Shown here one piece after another: positions 32,861 to 46,540 of a DNA stretch of 64,000 nucleotides. Origin of the DNA: Panulirus ornatus. Lineage: Eukaryota > Arthropoda > Malacostraca > Decapoda > Palinuridae. The notes below the pieces were generated by a model. The model worked only from the letters and a program-made list of their open reading frames with translations, was not told the DNA's origin and did not search any database. A program made the position numbers and the translations under genes. Every line of letters begins with the position of its first letter. Within the stretch, counting starts at the first letter, position 1. The DNA is taken from assembly GCF_036320965.1 (NCBI RefSeq), contig NC_092276.1, positions 3,814,501 to 3,878,500 on the forward strand. The letters run 5' to 3'.

Positions 32861-34339
32861 TGCAGTTGGTTGTTCAAAGTGGAGGCGTAGGGTGTGATGA
32901 TGGGGCTTACGTTTACTTTTTTGGTGGAGTTGGTTGTGTAGAAGGTGTCCATAGTGGTTCAGGGAATGCCAGCTTGGGTTGGTTCCTGATATTGAGGCTT
33001 GGGTTAAGATTACGATCGTGGAGTTAAGAGACAGGAAAAATTAGATGGTGTCATTTTAGATATTTATAGGCGGGTAATTTGCAGAGGTAATGTCATTTTT
33101 GATGGTTTACGCGAGGAGATTGAAAGAAAGAAGGCAAGTGGTGCATCTCGGATGGCCCGGGTGTGGATGGGGGGGAAATGAAATGCATTCTTCTTCCTTC
33201 TGTACGACGCGATCAGGGGTGATGGTGACTCGCTGACGATAATGATAGTGAGGAGGAAGAAGAAATGCGCCTGTTCGGGCGCGTTGATTATGATCATTAC
33301 AACAGAAGACACTCGTAATAGTCGCATCGAATCGGTAGGGAGATGGAAGGCAGCAGCTCGGGATGTTTACGACGGTGGTTAGCTGGAGGGGCTTGGTGTA
33401 CCTGGTGGGCGACCGCCGTCGCTCAGCACGAGTGGTAAAGAAGCTACCTGCAGTACGGACACCCTTGCAAGCGGCGCTGTCTACAAAGAACCAGCGCTCG
33501 CTCCCACAAGTAGCAGAAACAGAACATCCTGGTCAGCATTACAACGCAAACACCATCGTTGTCTTCAACGGCATTTTTTTTTTCATTATTTAGACTTGGT
33601 GTGTCTGTAGCAGCAGGTGCTGCCTCGCCATTATTTGCAGGAAAGAGAAGAAAGTGAGCAAAGTGCATTAGCATGCAGGTGTAGTGAGAGGCATTAGTGA
33701 GGATACCAATAAGTAGGAGGAGGAGAAAAGAGGATTGCTTGGGTTGCCATCCTGCAGAGTCCGCGGCCAGAGCGTCCACCATATTGGTACCAGTCGAAGG
33801 GTTACGTTAAACCACCACTCTTTATGGTGTTGGGATTAACGATTCCGTCCACTAATGTTTTAGAAATGTTGTTTGTTCTTAGACTGCCTTACAAGTTGTA
33901 CGTCAGCAGTTGGTACACGTCATATTCCCAATAAAGGTTTTAGTCTGAAAAAAGCAAACGAATCTGAAACATTCATGATAATCAGAATACAGAGGAATTC
34001 GAGGATTAGTTTCGTATTATGGCCACGAATATTATCGTAATTCTTCTCCTGTAATCAGGCGTGCATTCTCGCGTGTATCTTATTAGTTAATACCGGTTAC
34101 AGTCATGATTGTGCCTTGCTTGACAAGATTCTGATGGAAATAGACCCCAGTGTTTTTGGGGCAATGATCAGCATGGGTGGTGTGTAATCAGGTATTCATG
34201 AAAGATGGTAATCCTTGTGAGGTAAGTTCTTGCATCACGGGAGGTGACGGAGGCTGTGTTGAACAGTACATGCTGAAGTTTGATGCGTTGTTGTAAGGCC
34301 GTGGCTGGGGAATGTGAGGTGTAGTGTGTTGTGTGTTTT

Positions 34340-34340
<1 letters not shown>
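32861..34340. other. No gene or array seen
   Basis: Mixed composition. Frames of at most about 112 codons (33444-33782, minus) show no recognisable domain. Confidence 0.5.

Positions 34341-34382
<42 letters not shown>
34341..34382. repeat. (CA)n microsatellite
   Basis: Perfect CA array of 42 bp. Confidence 0.97.
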
Positions 34383-34385
<3 letters not shown>

Positions 34386-35171
34386 ACCAGGTTTATGACA
34401 GATATCCATCCATCGATCAGCCACAAGGAGGAGGATGAACAGCAGGGGGTGACTGTTAGCCGGCTGCCGTGGCCGGACTCGATTTCCGGCCTTTTAGATT
34501 GGTTGACCGAGACGGTAAGTGCACTAAGGAGACTCATCCCGCAAGACAGTGAAGAGACTGTCATTTGATTTGGTTGAATCTGTAAATATAGAATGTATCA
34601 GATGTTCGCTTGGGTTTTGATCCAGCTCCAGCATGGAGCAGCATATTTCTTCGTTCGGTCAAAACATTGAGTTTTAGGTTAAACCACAATTGCTCTGCTG
34701 TCGATAAATTGCGGGCAGTGCCATAAATCCTTCCAGTGAAAAGATATCCAAAACCTCTCGACATCCTTGGGCTGGTGTACAAGAATCTTAAAAAGATGTT
34801 TCGATTTCGTTGGCCAGAATTCAGACAGCTGAAATTTCTCGTCTTCGGTTCTGAATAGTTTTAGTTATTTACTCGTCAAATAAAGTTAGATTATTATGTG
34901 TTGCTCTGGACCGCCTGTAGTGTGCAGTAGGCTGGTGATGAGTGTCGTTGCTGGCTCAGTTGACTGGTTGAGTGACGGGATATAATTAGATTTCCGAGGG
35001 ATGCGTTTTCTGGCCGTTATTGCAGCAGTGTCAGCCATGGTAAATGGGGGGGAAGGGGGGGATTGTGGCATTCGGTCGCGCCACCCCTTACCATCAGTTT
35101 TCACAGAGTTTGGGAACCGCATGATTAAGCTGTAGATTTTTCTTACTGCGCTTGATTCAGGAATTTACATC
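34383..35171. other. No gene or repeat seen
   Basis: Unique-looking sequence with short frames that lack recognisable motifs. Confidence 0.5.
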
Positions 35172-35188
35172 ATATATATATATATATA
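35172..35188. repeat. (AT)n, left flank of the SINE-like element
   Basis: Perfect AT array of 17 bp that stops exactly where the dispersed element begins. Confidence 0.95.
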
Positions 35189-35413
35189 GGGATAGGGGAT
35201 TAAGAATACTTCCCACGTATTCCCTGCGTGTCGTAGAAGGCGACTAAAAGGGGAGGGAGCGGGGGGCTGGAAATTCTCCCCTCTCTTTTTTTTTTTTTTT
35301 CCATTTTCCAAAAGAAGGAACAGAGGGGGCCAGGTGAGGTTATTCCAAAAAAGGCCCAGTCCTCTGTTCTTAACGCTACCTCGCTAACGCGGGAAATGGC
35401 GAATAGTTTAAAA

Positions 35414-35417
<4 letters not shown>
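35189..35417 (+). mobile_element. SINE-like dispersed element ending in the shared 3' core
   Basis: About 229 bp with no open frame of note. It starts GGGATAGGGGATTAAGAATA, passes through CCCTGCGTGTCGTAGAAGGC (GTCG and the following CGAC can pair around a seven-base loop) and a GGGAGGGAGCGGGGGG run, then a C/T-rich run and GGCCCAGTCCTCTGTTCTTA. It ends in a variant of the shared core (35373-35403) and a short A run that leads into a TA array. Except for the core, its sequence is unrelated to the LINE-linked copies. I associate it with a high-copy decapod repeat from memory only. No tRNA A/B box pair is evident, so the origin of the head is unknown. Confidence 0.75.

Positions 35418-35484
<67 letters not shown>
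35418..35484. repeat. (AT)n microsatellite, 3' tail of the SINE-like element
   Basis: Perfect AT array of 67 bp that runs into a T run (35484-35508). With 35172-35188 it brackets the element on both sides. Confidence 0.97.
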
Positions 35485-35501
<17 letters not shown>

Positions 35502-35508
35502 TTTTTTT

Positions 35509-37466
<1,958 letters not shown>

Positions 37467-37552
37467 TACGAGACTCTATGTTATATATGTTCATTAGATA
37501 TAGAAACATGAGTGAATAGATAAAGATGAATATAGTGTAGGGAACGCGCTGT

Positions 37553-37653
37553 CGGGATTCGAACATCTGCCACTTGTGCATAAGATGTTAGGCACCTTAG
37601 CCTTGTAGCTAACGTACCTAGCTTCCACACAAGTGTTATCGGTTCGAACCCGG
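37553..37653. mobile_element. Imperfect 101-bp palindrome with a tRNA B box at each end
   Basis: The minus strand reads B box GTTCGAATCCC at the left end, and the plus strand reads B box GGTTCGAACCC at the right end. An exact 8-bp inverted repeat (CACTTGTG 37571-37578, CACAAGTG 37628-37635) and a central TTAGC...GCTAA stem (37597-37612) share the same axis, near 37603. The centre resembles a tRNA D arm with an A box in both orientations (TAGCTACAAGG on the minus strand), 44-45 nt from each B box. This could be an inverted-repeat element built from two tRNA-like halves. It is not a functional tRNA because the acceptor stems do not pair. Confidence 0.55.
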
Positions 37654-37866
37654 GTGTTGGATTATATTATGAGTATGAAATTACAAGTCGAACAAACGAT
37701 CTTTGATGATTTTTATGAATGATTCGCTGCTGTGTTATCATGTGGACACAAGGGAGTACGGTCTCGTGGAAAACCTCATCGGCTTTGCCAAACGAGTCTG
37801 TCATTTCCCTTCGTTGTGTGCAGCCTGGAAGTTCCCTGAGCCTCATTAAAGGCGTCGTTGGGTCGA

Positions 37867-37919
37867 AGATGATAATAATGATGTTATTGATAATAATAAT
37901 GATGATGATGGTAATAAAT
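37867..37919. repeat. Degenerate (GAT/AAT)n tract
   Basis: Mixed GATAATAAT and GATGATGATG trinucleotide tract of about 53 bp. Confidence 0.85.
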
Positions 37920-38239
37920 CCGTCATTCAAGGATGATAGTTTTATCATGGTTGTCAGTATTAACGACCGGGAGTTGTGGAGACTTTTTTTATTTTTTAAC
38001 CCTAACAATTCATTTCCATCAAATATAGTTCATGAAGTGTCATCTCAAATGGGTGGATGGGAAGAACAAGTTCATGCTGTCCACCTGGAGTGCGATGTAT
38101 CACAACAGGACAGACTGTAACACCTACAACCATGGCCAGGTGTTTTATTAAGGTTGTGAGAGCTCCTGTGTTCCCGTTGTGGACGTGGCTGCTCCAGGTA
38201 GACTGCTTACCGCTGCATGTCAACACAGTTCCAGAAATT

Positions 38240-38313
38240 TACACTTGAAGGGTTTCGAACCTGTGCACGTGGTGGTGCGTTCAATGGTATACTCATCGCT
38301 GTAGGCCACCTAC
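38240..38313 (-). mobile_element. tRNA-like remnant
   Basis: On the minus strand, a good A box (TGGCCTACAGCGATGAG, 38308-38292) is followed 46 nt later by a good B box (GGTTCGAAACC). The boxes and their spacing match a tRNA internal promoter, but the 5' and 3' acceptor segments do not pair and the anticodon arm is unclear. Most likely a tRNA-derived SINE head or an old tRNA pseudogene. Confidence 0.45.
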
Positions 38314-38396
38314 TACTACCCACTGGTTTACGTATTGTATGTTTTCCGATGTGTGTTAACACGTGTGGTTATTTCATGAATGAATTTCATGAATAT

Positions 38397-38398
<2 letters not shown>

Positions 38399-38471
<73 letters not shown>
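38399..38471. repeat. (TA)n microsatellite
   Basis: Perfect TA array of 73 bp. Confidence 0.98.
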
Positions 38472-38474
<3 letters not shown>

Positions 38475-38713
38475 ACACAGAAAGCGTTCTTTGAAAGCTG
38501 ATTTAACTCTGCAAAAGAATACAAAGGAATTCACACAGCAGCAGACAATTAGACCCTAACGGGGCTGTTTGTGGTGATGGTGGTAGAGACCAGAGACTCA
38601 TGGATTAAGATGTGGTAAGAGTAGAAAGAGACCGTTATTCTGTGTTGCCTTTTGATGATATTTTTTCCCCCTTGTATATTCTGTTGTTTAATCAAGAAAT
38701 TCCCACTTTAATA

Positions 38714-38740
38714 TATGTTTCTTTGTCTTCCAGGTGAGTG
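38714..38740 (+). promoter_or_regulatory. Juxtaposed 3'/5' splice-site motif (possible recursive splice site)
   Basis: A pyrimidine tract (TGTTTCTTTGTCTTC) ends in CAG at 38733, and GTGAGTGAG follows at once. This acceptor-donor juxtaposition is the pattern of recursive splice sites in long arthropod introns. Another reading is a 46-nt mini-exon ending at CAAG before GTGCGT (38780). Without transcript data both remain possible chance matches. Confidence 0.25.
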
Positions 38741-38790
38741 AGTCTGTTGCTTGGGCAGCCAGGAGCCCCCAGGAGCAAGGTGCGTAGAGC

Positions 38791-38792
<2 letters not shown>

Positions 38793-38836
<44 letters not shown>
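38793..38836. repeat. (GT)n microsatellite
   Basis: Perfect GT array of 44 bp. Confidence 0.97.
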
Positions 38837-38839
<3 letters not shown>

Positions 38840-38947
38840 TAGGGTGCGTGGAAGGAAGTTGGCTGGTGGGGTGTTTGGCCCACCACTAGCCAGTTCTCAG
38901 GTTGGTCTTATATGAACGCAAGAACACGAACCCAGAATAAACAAGAA

Positions 38948-38949
<2 letters not shown>

Positions 38950-39026
<77 letters not shown>
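38950..39026. repeat. (AT)n microsatellite
   Basis: Perfect AT array of 77 bp. Confidence 0.98.
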
Positions 39027-39029
<3 letters not shown>

Positions 39030-39418
39030 GCCCTCTTCTCTTCTCTTTTTTTTACGTTAATAATTTCAGACAAGTGGATGATATGAGAGCATTGCAGGTA
39101 GGTTAGATTCTCTCTTCTTTTTCGGTTGCTCATAGTGAGGGCTTCAGTAAACTTCCAGTGCGCGTGTCGTGAATCAGGGTGTATTGTTACGTTGGTGCAG
39201 ACGCGGTCGTGTAGGAGGGGGTTTAAGGGCTGCGGGATCCCCTGAGCAGCAGGAGGAGGGAGGAGGAGGAGCAGCGTGCCTGCATGCTCTTCCTCGAGGC
39301 CGGTGCACGCAGCGAGCTACCTCATTACGGGTACTAAGCGTCTCGGGTTCCCTGCCAGGGGAACATTTTACATCAACATAAAAGTGCCGTCATACAGTGG
39401 GAGCCGACCTGCCCCTCC

Positions 39419-39419
<1 letters not shown>

Positions 39420-39507
<88 letters not shown>
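39420..39507. repeat. (TC)n microsatellite, left arm of an inverted pair
   Basis: Perfect TC array of 88 bp. The complementary AG array begins 59 bp later. Confidence 0.98.
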
Positions 39508-39510
<3 letters not shown>

Positions 39511-39563
39511 CCTACCCTCCGTTCCAACCTGAGGTACGATGACGGATCAGCTGGTGGTGCTGG

Positions 39564-39566
<3 letters not shown>

Positions 39567-39632
<66 letters not shown>
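39567..39632. repeat. (AG)n microsatellite, right arm of an inverted pair
   Basis: Perfect AG array of 66 bp. It could pair along its whole length with the TC array on its left. Confidence 0.98.
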
Positions 39633-41309
<1,677 letters not shown>

Positions 41310-41372
<63 letters not shown>

Positions 41373-41375
41373 TGT
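41310..41375. repeat. (GT)n microsatellite, one interruption
   Basis: GT array of 66 bp with a single TGTATG interruption near the right end. Confidence 0.97.
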
Positions 41376-41818
41376 TTCAGAGCTGTCTGTAGCTTGATTT
41401 TACTTTAGTCTATGTTGAGTTTAGGAGAAAAAGTGATGTTAAGTTGCGTTTCTTAGAATATTAGCTCTTAGGTCCTCTCTGTCTCTCTCTCTCTGTTTTT
41501 GTTATTCTTAGCTGGAGGCATATTTGATTAAAAAGAATCGTATAGTTCGCCCAGAATTTTAATTTGGTAATTCCTCAGCTGCCACATTGTTTCGTGTCAT
41601 GTCAGGAACCAGCTTCGACGTGGAAGAATGAAAGCCGCCTAGAAAATTACAGTCTGGCTGGGGCTTCCCAGCCTCACTGCGGTTTCAGCATGTCTTAATT
41701 GCTCTGTTAATTCGTGCCGCCTAGCATCTGGTGGTTTATACATCAGGACAGTCATTGGGTTTTTAGTTTTCAGTATTAATGAGTGTCACTTACGATCGCA
41801 GTAGATCCCAGTGTCGCT

Positions 41819-41819
<1 letters not shown>
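41376..41819. other. No gene or long array seen
   Basis: Unique-looking sequence with one short CT tract near 41477-41494. Confidence 0.5.

Positions 41820-41887
<68 letters not shown>
41820..41887. repeat. (AG)n microsatellite
   Basis: Perfect AG array of 68 bp. Confidence 0.98.
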
Positions 41888-41891
<4 letters not shown>

Positions 41892-42667
41892 AACGTACAA
41901 GTTGAAACTTCTGGGAAGCAGAGCGCTTCTGTGGAAAGGCATCTAAGCGGGTGTATGACTCCGTCTGAACCTCCTCAGGTCGATGTGGGATCAAGTTGTG
42001 TGTACCGGAGCTCCCCTTGATTATTCACGGTAGATGATGACGCTGCTGCTGCCCTAAGGAACCTGTACCCAGTGCAGTCTTGCCGTTCAGATGTAGTTTA
42101 AAAAGCCTCTAATCTACTGTGATTATCTCACCGGGATCAGAGTTGAAAGGCGTGGACGGTACCCACTTAATGATTGTCTATTATACGTCTTCCATCTATT
42201 GATGTTATTTGCAGTCTTCTCTTGTTTCTGGCTTTCCAGGAGGGAATGATTTTATGGTTAAGGGACCAGGCCATCCTGTGTTTTCCTCCACATGTATCTA
42301 TGATTTGTGTATGTCCCATCTGTGCTCGGGTAAAGCTAAGGATATATCCGTCGTTCTCTTTAGTTTTCGGTTGTTGATAATTATTTTGGGTTATGAGTAT
42401 TCACTGCACATCATCCAGCTGTGGAGTGAGTGTAACCAATCCCAAAAATGTGATGATGCCATGTCAGAACAACGCTTTTTGAGGATTTTCCGTCATTAGT
42501 CATGCCTCTCGTTTTGAAGGTTTGCAGAATGCAGCCTACCATCCTATTTTGTCTTGCGCCTGCTGAAGTTACGGCAAACTGATATTCTTATTAGTTTTAT
42601 ATTATTTTTTCCTTTGCTTATGGTTATTAGTCAAGTAGTAGCATTTAGATTTTCATTTCTTTCATAT
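41888..42667. other. No gene seen; acceptor-like site
   Basis: A long pyrimidine tract ending in CCAG at 42239 resembles a plus-strand 3' splice site, but the frame beyond it (42209-42499) has no recognisable domain. Confidence 0.4.
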
Positions 42668-42760
42668 TTAAGAAGTAGTAGCATTGATATAGTTCATTCT
42701 GTCCAGTGCACGCCTCTCACCCTCCTCAATGTTCATGCACTGATACCTTAAAGTTTCCAT

Positions 42761-42762
<2 letters not shown>
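42668..42762 (-). pseudogene. Decayed second copy of the LINE C-terminus
   Basis: On the minus strand, reading away from the TA array, the peptide contains [18 protein letters not shown]. It aligns without gaps to LNMQEGERRARNRVNWID of the neighbouring LINE remnant, with 10 of 18 residues identical. The copy is cut on its 5' side by the TA array at 42763, and the similarity fades before its stop near 42668. It is a truncated, diverged relative in the same orientation and therefore an older or different subfamily member. Confidence 0.6.

Positions 42763-42838
<76 letters not shown>
42763..42838. repeat. (AT)n microsatellite, 3' tail of the LINE remnant
   Basis: Perfect AT array of 76 bp lying between the 3' core of one LINE remnant and the truncated coding end of the next. 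Both remnants read on the minus strand. Confidence 0.97.
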
Positions 42839-42841
<3 letters not shown>

Positions 42842-43017
42842 CGCTGTCTCCCGCGTTTGCGAGGTAGCGCAAGGAAACAGACGAAAGAAATGGCCCAACC
42901 CACCCCCATACACATGCATATACATACGTCCACACACGCAGATATACATACCTACACAGCTTTCCATGGCTTACCCCAGACGCTTCACATGCCCTGATTC
43001 AATCCACTGACAGCACG
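42839..43017 (-). mobile_element. LINE 3' untranslated region with the shared core
   Basis: After the LINE stop codon the minus strand runs CGTGCTGTCAGTGGATTGAA, then through TGTGTAGGTATGTATATCTG-type alternating sequence and GGGTTGGGCCATTTC to CGTCTGTTTCCTTGCGC. It ends in the core (42870-42840) followed by the TA array. The segment from GGGCCATT to the core is nearly identical to the plus-strand element at 16731-17018 and to 62933-62990. Confidence 0.8.
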
Positions 43018-43130
43018 TCAACCCCGGTATACCACATCGATCCAATTCACTCTATTCCTTGCCCTCCTTTCACCCTCCTGCATGTTCAGGCCCCGATCAC
43101 ACAAAATCTTTTTCACTCCATCTTTCCACC

Positions 43131-43134
<4 letters not shown>
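43018..43134 (-). pseudogene. Non-LTR retrotransposon (LINE) polyprotein, last 39 codons
   Basis: The minus-strand frame enters from a TA array and reads WRWKDGVKKILCDRG, then LNMQEGERRARNRVNWIDVV, then YRG and a stop (TGA, 43020-43018). The WRWKDGV segment followed by an Arg-rich, EGERRARNR-type tail is the pattern I know from the extreme C-terminus, after the reverse transcriptase, of RTE- or Jockey-like LINE proteins in arthropods. The catalytic endonuclease and reverse transcriptase domains are absent, which fits the 5' truncation usual for LINE copies. The downstream 3' untranslated region and TA tail are intact. The clade assignment is inference. Confidence 0.7.

Positions 43135-43197
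<63 letters not shown>
43135..43197. repeat. (AT)n microsatellite at the LINE 5' truncation point
   Basis: Perfect AT array of 63 bp (imperfect to 43204). It abuts the truncated coding end of the LINE remnant, so AT arrays flank this remnant on both sides. Confidence 0.97.
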
Positions 43198-43203
<6 letters not shown>

Positions 43204-43204
43204 T

Positions 43205-45506
43205 GATGTAGGTATTTGTACTGAATACTTATTTTTTTTATTCCTATTTTTTTCGGTGATGTAATTTAATTTGGTGAAGATTGTGTTTTAGTTACTACTG
43301 TTTAGAAAGCGTTTGTCATCCGTAACGTACCCAGTGTATAGAACGGACGAGGGACGCAGAGAGCTACAGGGTTGTTATTAACCTTTTGAGCTTGGTGTTC
43401 GGTCACTGAAAACATGGCAGGGAGTCCTCAGAAAGGGAGCTTGTAAATAACGACCCGGTTTGTGGTGTGAAGAGTTGCGGGAGGGCTGGTCGCTCGCTGG
43501 TGAGAGGGAGGGAGGTACGACCAAAGCGACAATCGTGGTACAATGTAGTGGTACAAGCAGGAGTGGGCGGTGTGAGGACGCAAAGCAGTGGTATGAGACA
43601 ACCTGCCGTCGGTGGAGTGGTGAGTATGGGCGACAAGGACGGGGAACGGGCGTGCGTCTTCCCCCGTCGTTCCCTCATCACCGCCGCACACCTACCTGGA
43701 TGATGTACCCCGTGCGACCCCCAGGTGTCACCCGACTAAAGATTTACTGAGGAGGAGGGAGGGTGGGTGGGGGAACCGGACGCCATTTAACCATTACTGG
43801 CGCAGGAACGGCCTTTGTGGTTCTCGCTCCAAGCCCTCTCTTCCTCCCTCCTCTCCTTCCCATGCTCCCTTAACTTTCATTCTCACCTCCCTAAACCCTG
43901 GTACTCCTCTGCGTTACGGTAAAGGAACTTTAGCCTCATCTCCGCCCTCCTCTCTCCACTGTTTACCTTCAGACGTGTCCTTTCGTAGCCTTGACTTCGA
44001 CGGCCCATCCAGTTGAAGTCTACGCTTTAGTGATACGTTTTTGCACTATACGGGGAGAGAGTTCTGCGCTCGTGGAGCACTGTCTCTTGAATTTTACTTA
44101 TGACGGGATTTTACCATTATTCAAGGCCTTCTATATGGATGAATTTGTATGTACGCATTAGTGTATTAGTGTCTGTATGTAGATGTGTCTGATTGTGTGT
44201 TCTATGCCTACTAGCGCGATACGTCATCTGGTGAAGTCCGAATAAAAGAGCATTCATCACGAGTTGAGTCACAACACTGCGGCAGAACATCGCTTGTCTT
44301 CCCACTGGGTGATATCACTGGTATGGCTCACACGTCTCTCCTAAACATGGTAACATGTGTCCATTGCTTGGAATGTCTGTTGTGATGCATCTCTAGGTTT
44401 TCCGAGGAGAGACGCGTTGACCAATTTGAAGTATAGGTTTCTTCATACCAGCAGCAGTTTGCTCTCGGTATCCGTACTCGGGGGTTAAAGGTGGGAGGTC
44501 AGAGTGTCACGCTGGTGTTTCTCCTGACAGCTCGGTTACTTGTTAGCTCTCGTCGGGTCGCTGAACAAAAGTTTTAATTGGGATCAACTTTGGTTAAAAG
44601 CCGGGCTTATTGGCTCGCGATGGGGTACTTTTCAACACCGTCCCCAACATGGTTTATCCTGTCGTCGTACTCTGCTTTATCTCAAAGTTAAAGTATTAGT
44701 CTGGTTAGCAATTTTTTTCAGCGAGAAGGATTTTAGTTTTTTTTCGTATAATTCGTAAGCAGCTGCCTGTATCTTTGCACATAATAGCTTCTTGAACTGG
44801 AAGTTCTCTTAAATATTACATGAATAAAGCGTAAAAACGTTTTAAGCCCGCGAGGTGTAGAAATATATAGCTAAGGTTGCTCGTTCATAAATTTACGTAA
44901 AAGATGATGCAGTAGGAACTCGGAGGAGCGTGGTTGGTGGGAGCAAGTTTATGTGGTGCAGAGCGCCGCTACATATTACAGTGGCTCCTCATGCTTGGCC
45001 GGCACCTGGTGCTGGCCGGCTACACCGGCATAGTTTACCTAGCCTCTAGCAAGTTTCTTCGAAGATTGTGTGAGTCTGTCTGTCTGTCTGTCTATGCTCA
45101 AGGTTCTATTCATGGTACACATCAAGGCCAGGCCTTAGATGATATATGAAAAGGGCTAATGAGTGAGGGAGAAGTTAAAAAAAGTATATATATTATTTAA
45201 GAATTTTGGGGGGAGTGGAAAATGTGTCTTTTAAAAAGAGGCAAGTCTTAGTTGTTAGGAAAGACATGATGTTGGGGTGTATTTTGAATGATTGATGAGC
45301 TTAGCTGCGTTGCATTATGTGGGCTTATATGCATATTGTGGTGGACACCTGTGCTCAACCTGAGCTGTGGTGGGTAGTCCATTATAACGTAGAGCATGAT
45401 AGACCATATGGATCATATATCTTGTTTGATAAGTGATTTTGGAAATGTAGACAGCAATTGATGGATGAAAACCTTGTCGGATTTAACAAGATGTCGAAAA
45501 ATACCT
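43205..45506. other. No gene or array seen
   Basis: Array-free sequence of mixed composition. A short TCTG tract lies at about 45075-45093, and AATAAA occurs at about 44823. Frames of at most about 96 codons show no recognisable domain. Confidence 0.5.
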
Positions 45507-45519
45507 TTTATTGTTATTG

Positions 45520-45583
<64 letters not shown>

Positions 45584-45590
45584 AATGTTG

Positions 45591-45652
<62 letters not shown>
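45507..45652. repeat. (TTA)n microsatellite with interruptions
   Basis: TTA array of about 146 bp interrupted by TTG, AGT and ATAATG units near its middle and left end. It ends in TTCTTTCTCCTGTGTGACAG, which looks like an acceptor. A possible 29-nt mini-exon (45671-45699) followed by GTGAGG is noted but not supported further. Confidence 0.95.
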
Positions 45653-45653
<1 letters not shown>

Positions 45654-46540
45654 TTTCTCCTGTGTGACAGTAGAGATGACCAGGAGGATGACCGGGCAGG
45701 TGAGGCATAGTTTATATGGTGTAGCGGATGAATTGTTTATAGGACACCAAGGGATACTTTTTCGTGCCCAAAAACAAACAAAGATATTCCTAGCCAAAGG
45801 CTGGATGATACATTACCTTCTGCCATTTTCAACACTGTGGACTCGGAGACATATTGGGGAGGGCTCAGATAAGTTCCTTTAAAGTTGATCAGACCAACCC
45901 ACGTTAGCCGGACTTAACAAGAGGGCTAACACGACAGCTTGCTCCCAGAGCGAAGCAATGGATAAACGTTGTAGGTAAGGACGTAAGAACGAGAACTCCC
46001 AAGATTTTACAAGAAAAGCGTGAGAGGATGAGGATAAAGATGAAGAAGCAGGAGGAGCGGCAGCGTCCGTTCCAAGATTGGAGGAGGATCCTGGTCACAG
46101 AGGACGACAGGGAAGGGATTTACGGCAACCTCCAGTGTCGTCCCTTGGGCGGTGCGTGGCTCCTGCCGCCGCCGCTGCTTGTGGTGGTTGTGGTTATGGC
46201 GGTTTCGGATGATGTAACTGCACCGTGTTTTTGGTGGTAGTGACGCTTTGTGATGTGGGTATGCTGGTGGCGGTTGTGGTTGTGGTTGTGGTAGTGCCGC
46301 TGCCTTGTTGGTGCCGCCATTGGCGATCGTGTAGTGGAAGTGTAGGTAGAATTCTGTGGTAGTGACGTAGGTGGTACTAGTACGGTTGGTTGTAGTGGTT
46401 TAGGACATGGTGGAATGGGTGGTGTAGATGATGCTAGTGTTGCTGGCTGTGATGTCCTATAAACTGGTGAAATTGTTGATGGTGGAGATGATGGTGCTCG
46501 TTGATGTAGTGGGGTAGATGGTGCAAGTGTTGGTGGATGT
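45653..46540. other. No gene seen; GGTGGTTGTGG-rich from 46160
   Basis: From about 46160 the plus strand is G+T-rich with irregular GGTGGTTGTGGTT motifs leading into the minisatellite at 46541. The frames here have no recognisable domain. Confidence 0.5.

Noticed and set aside
45671..45699. 29-nt mini-exon between acceptor- and donor-like sites after the TTA array
   Set aside because: The acceptor tract is partly made by the TTA repeat, the exon is tiny and nothing confirms splicing.
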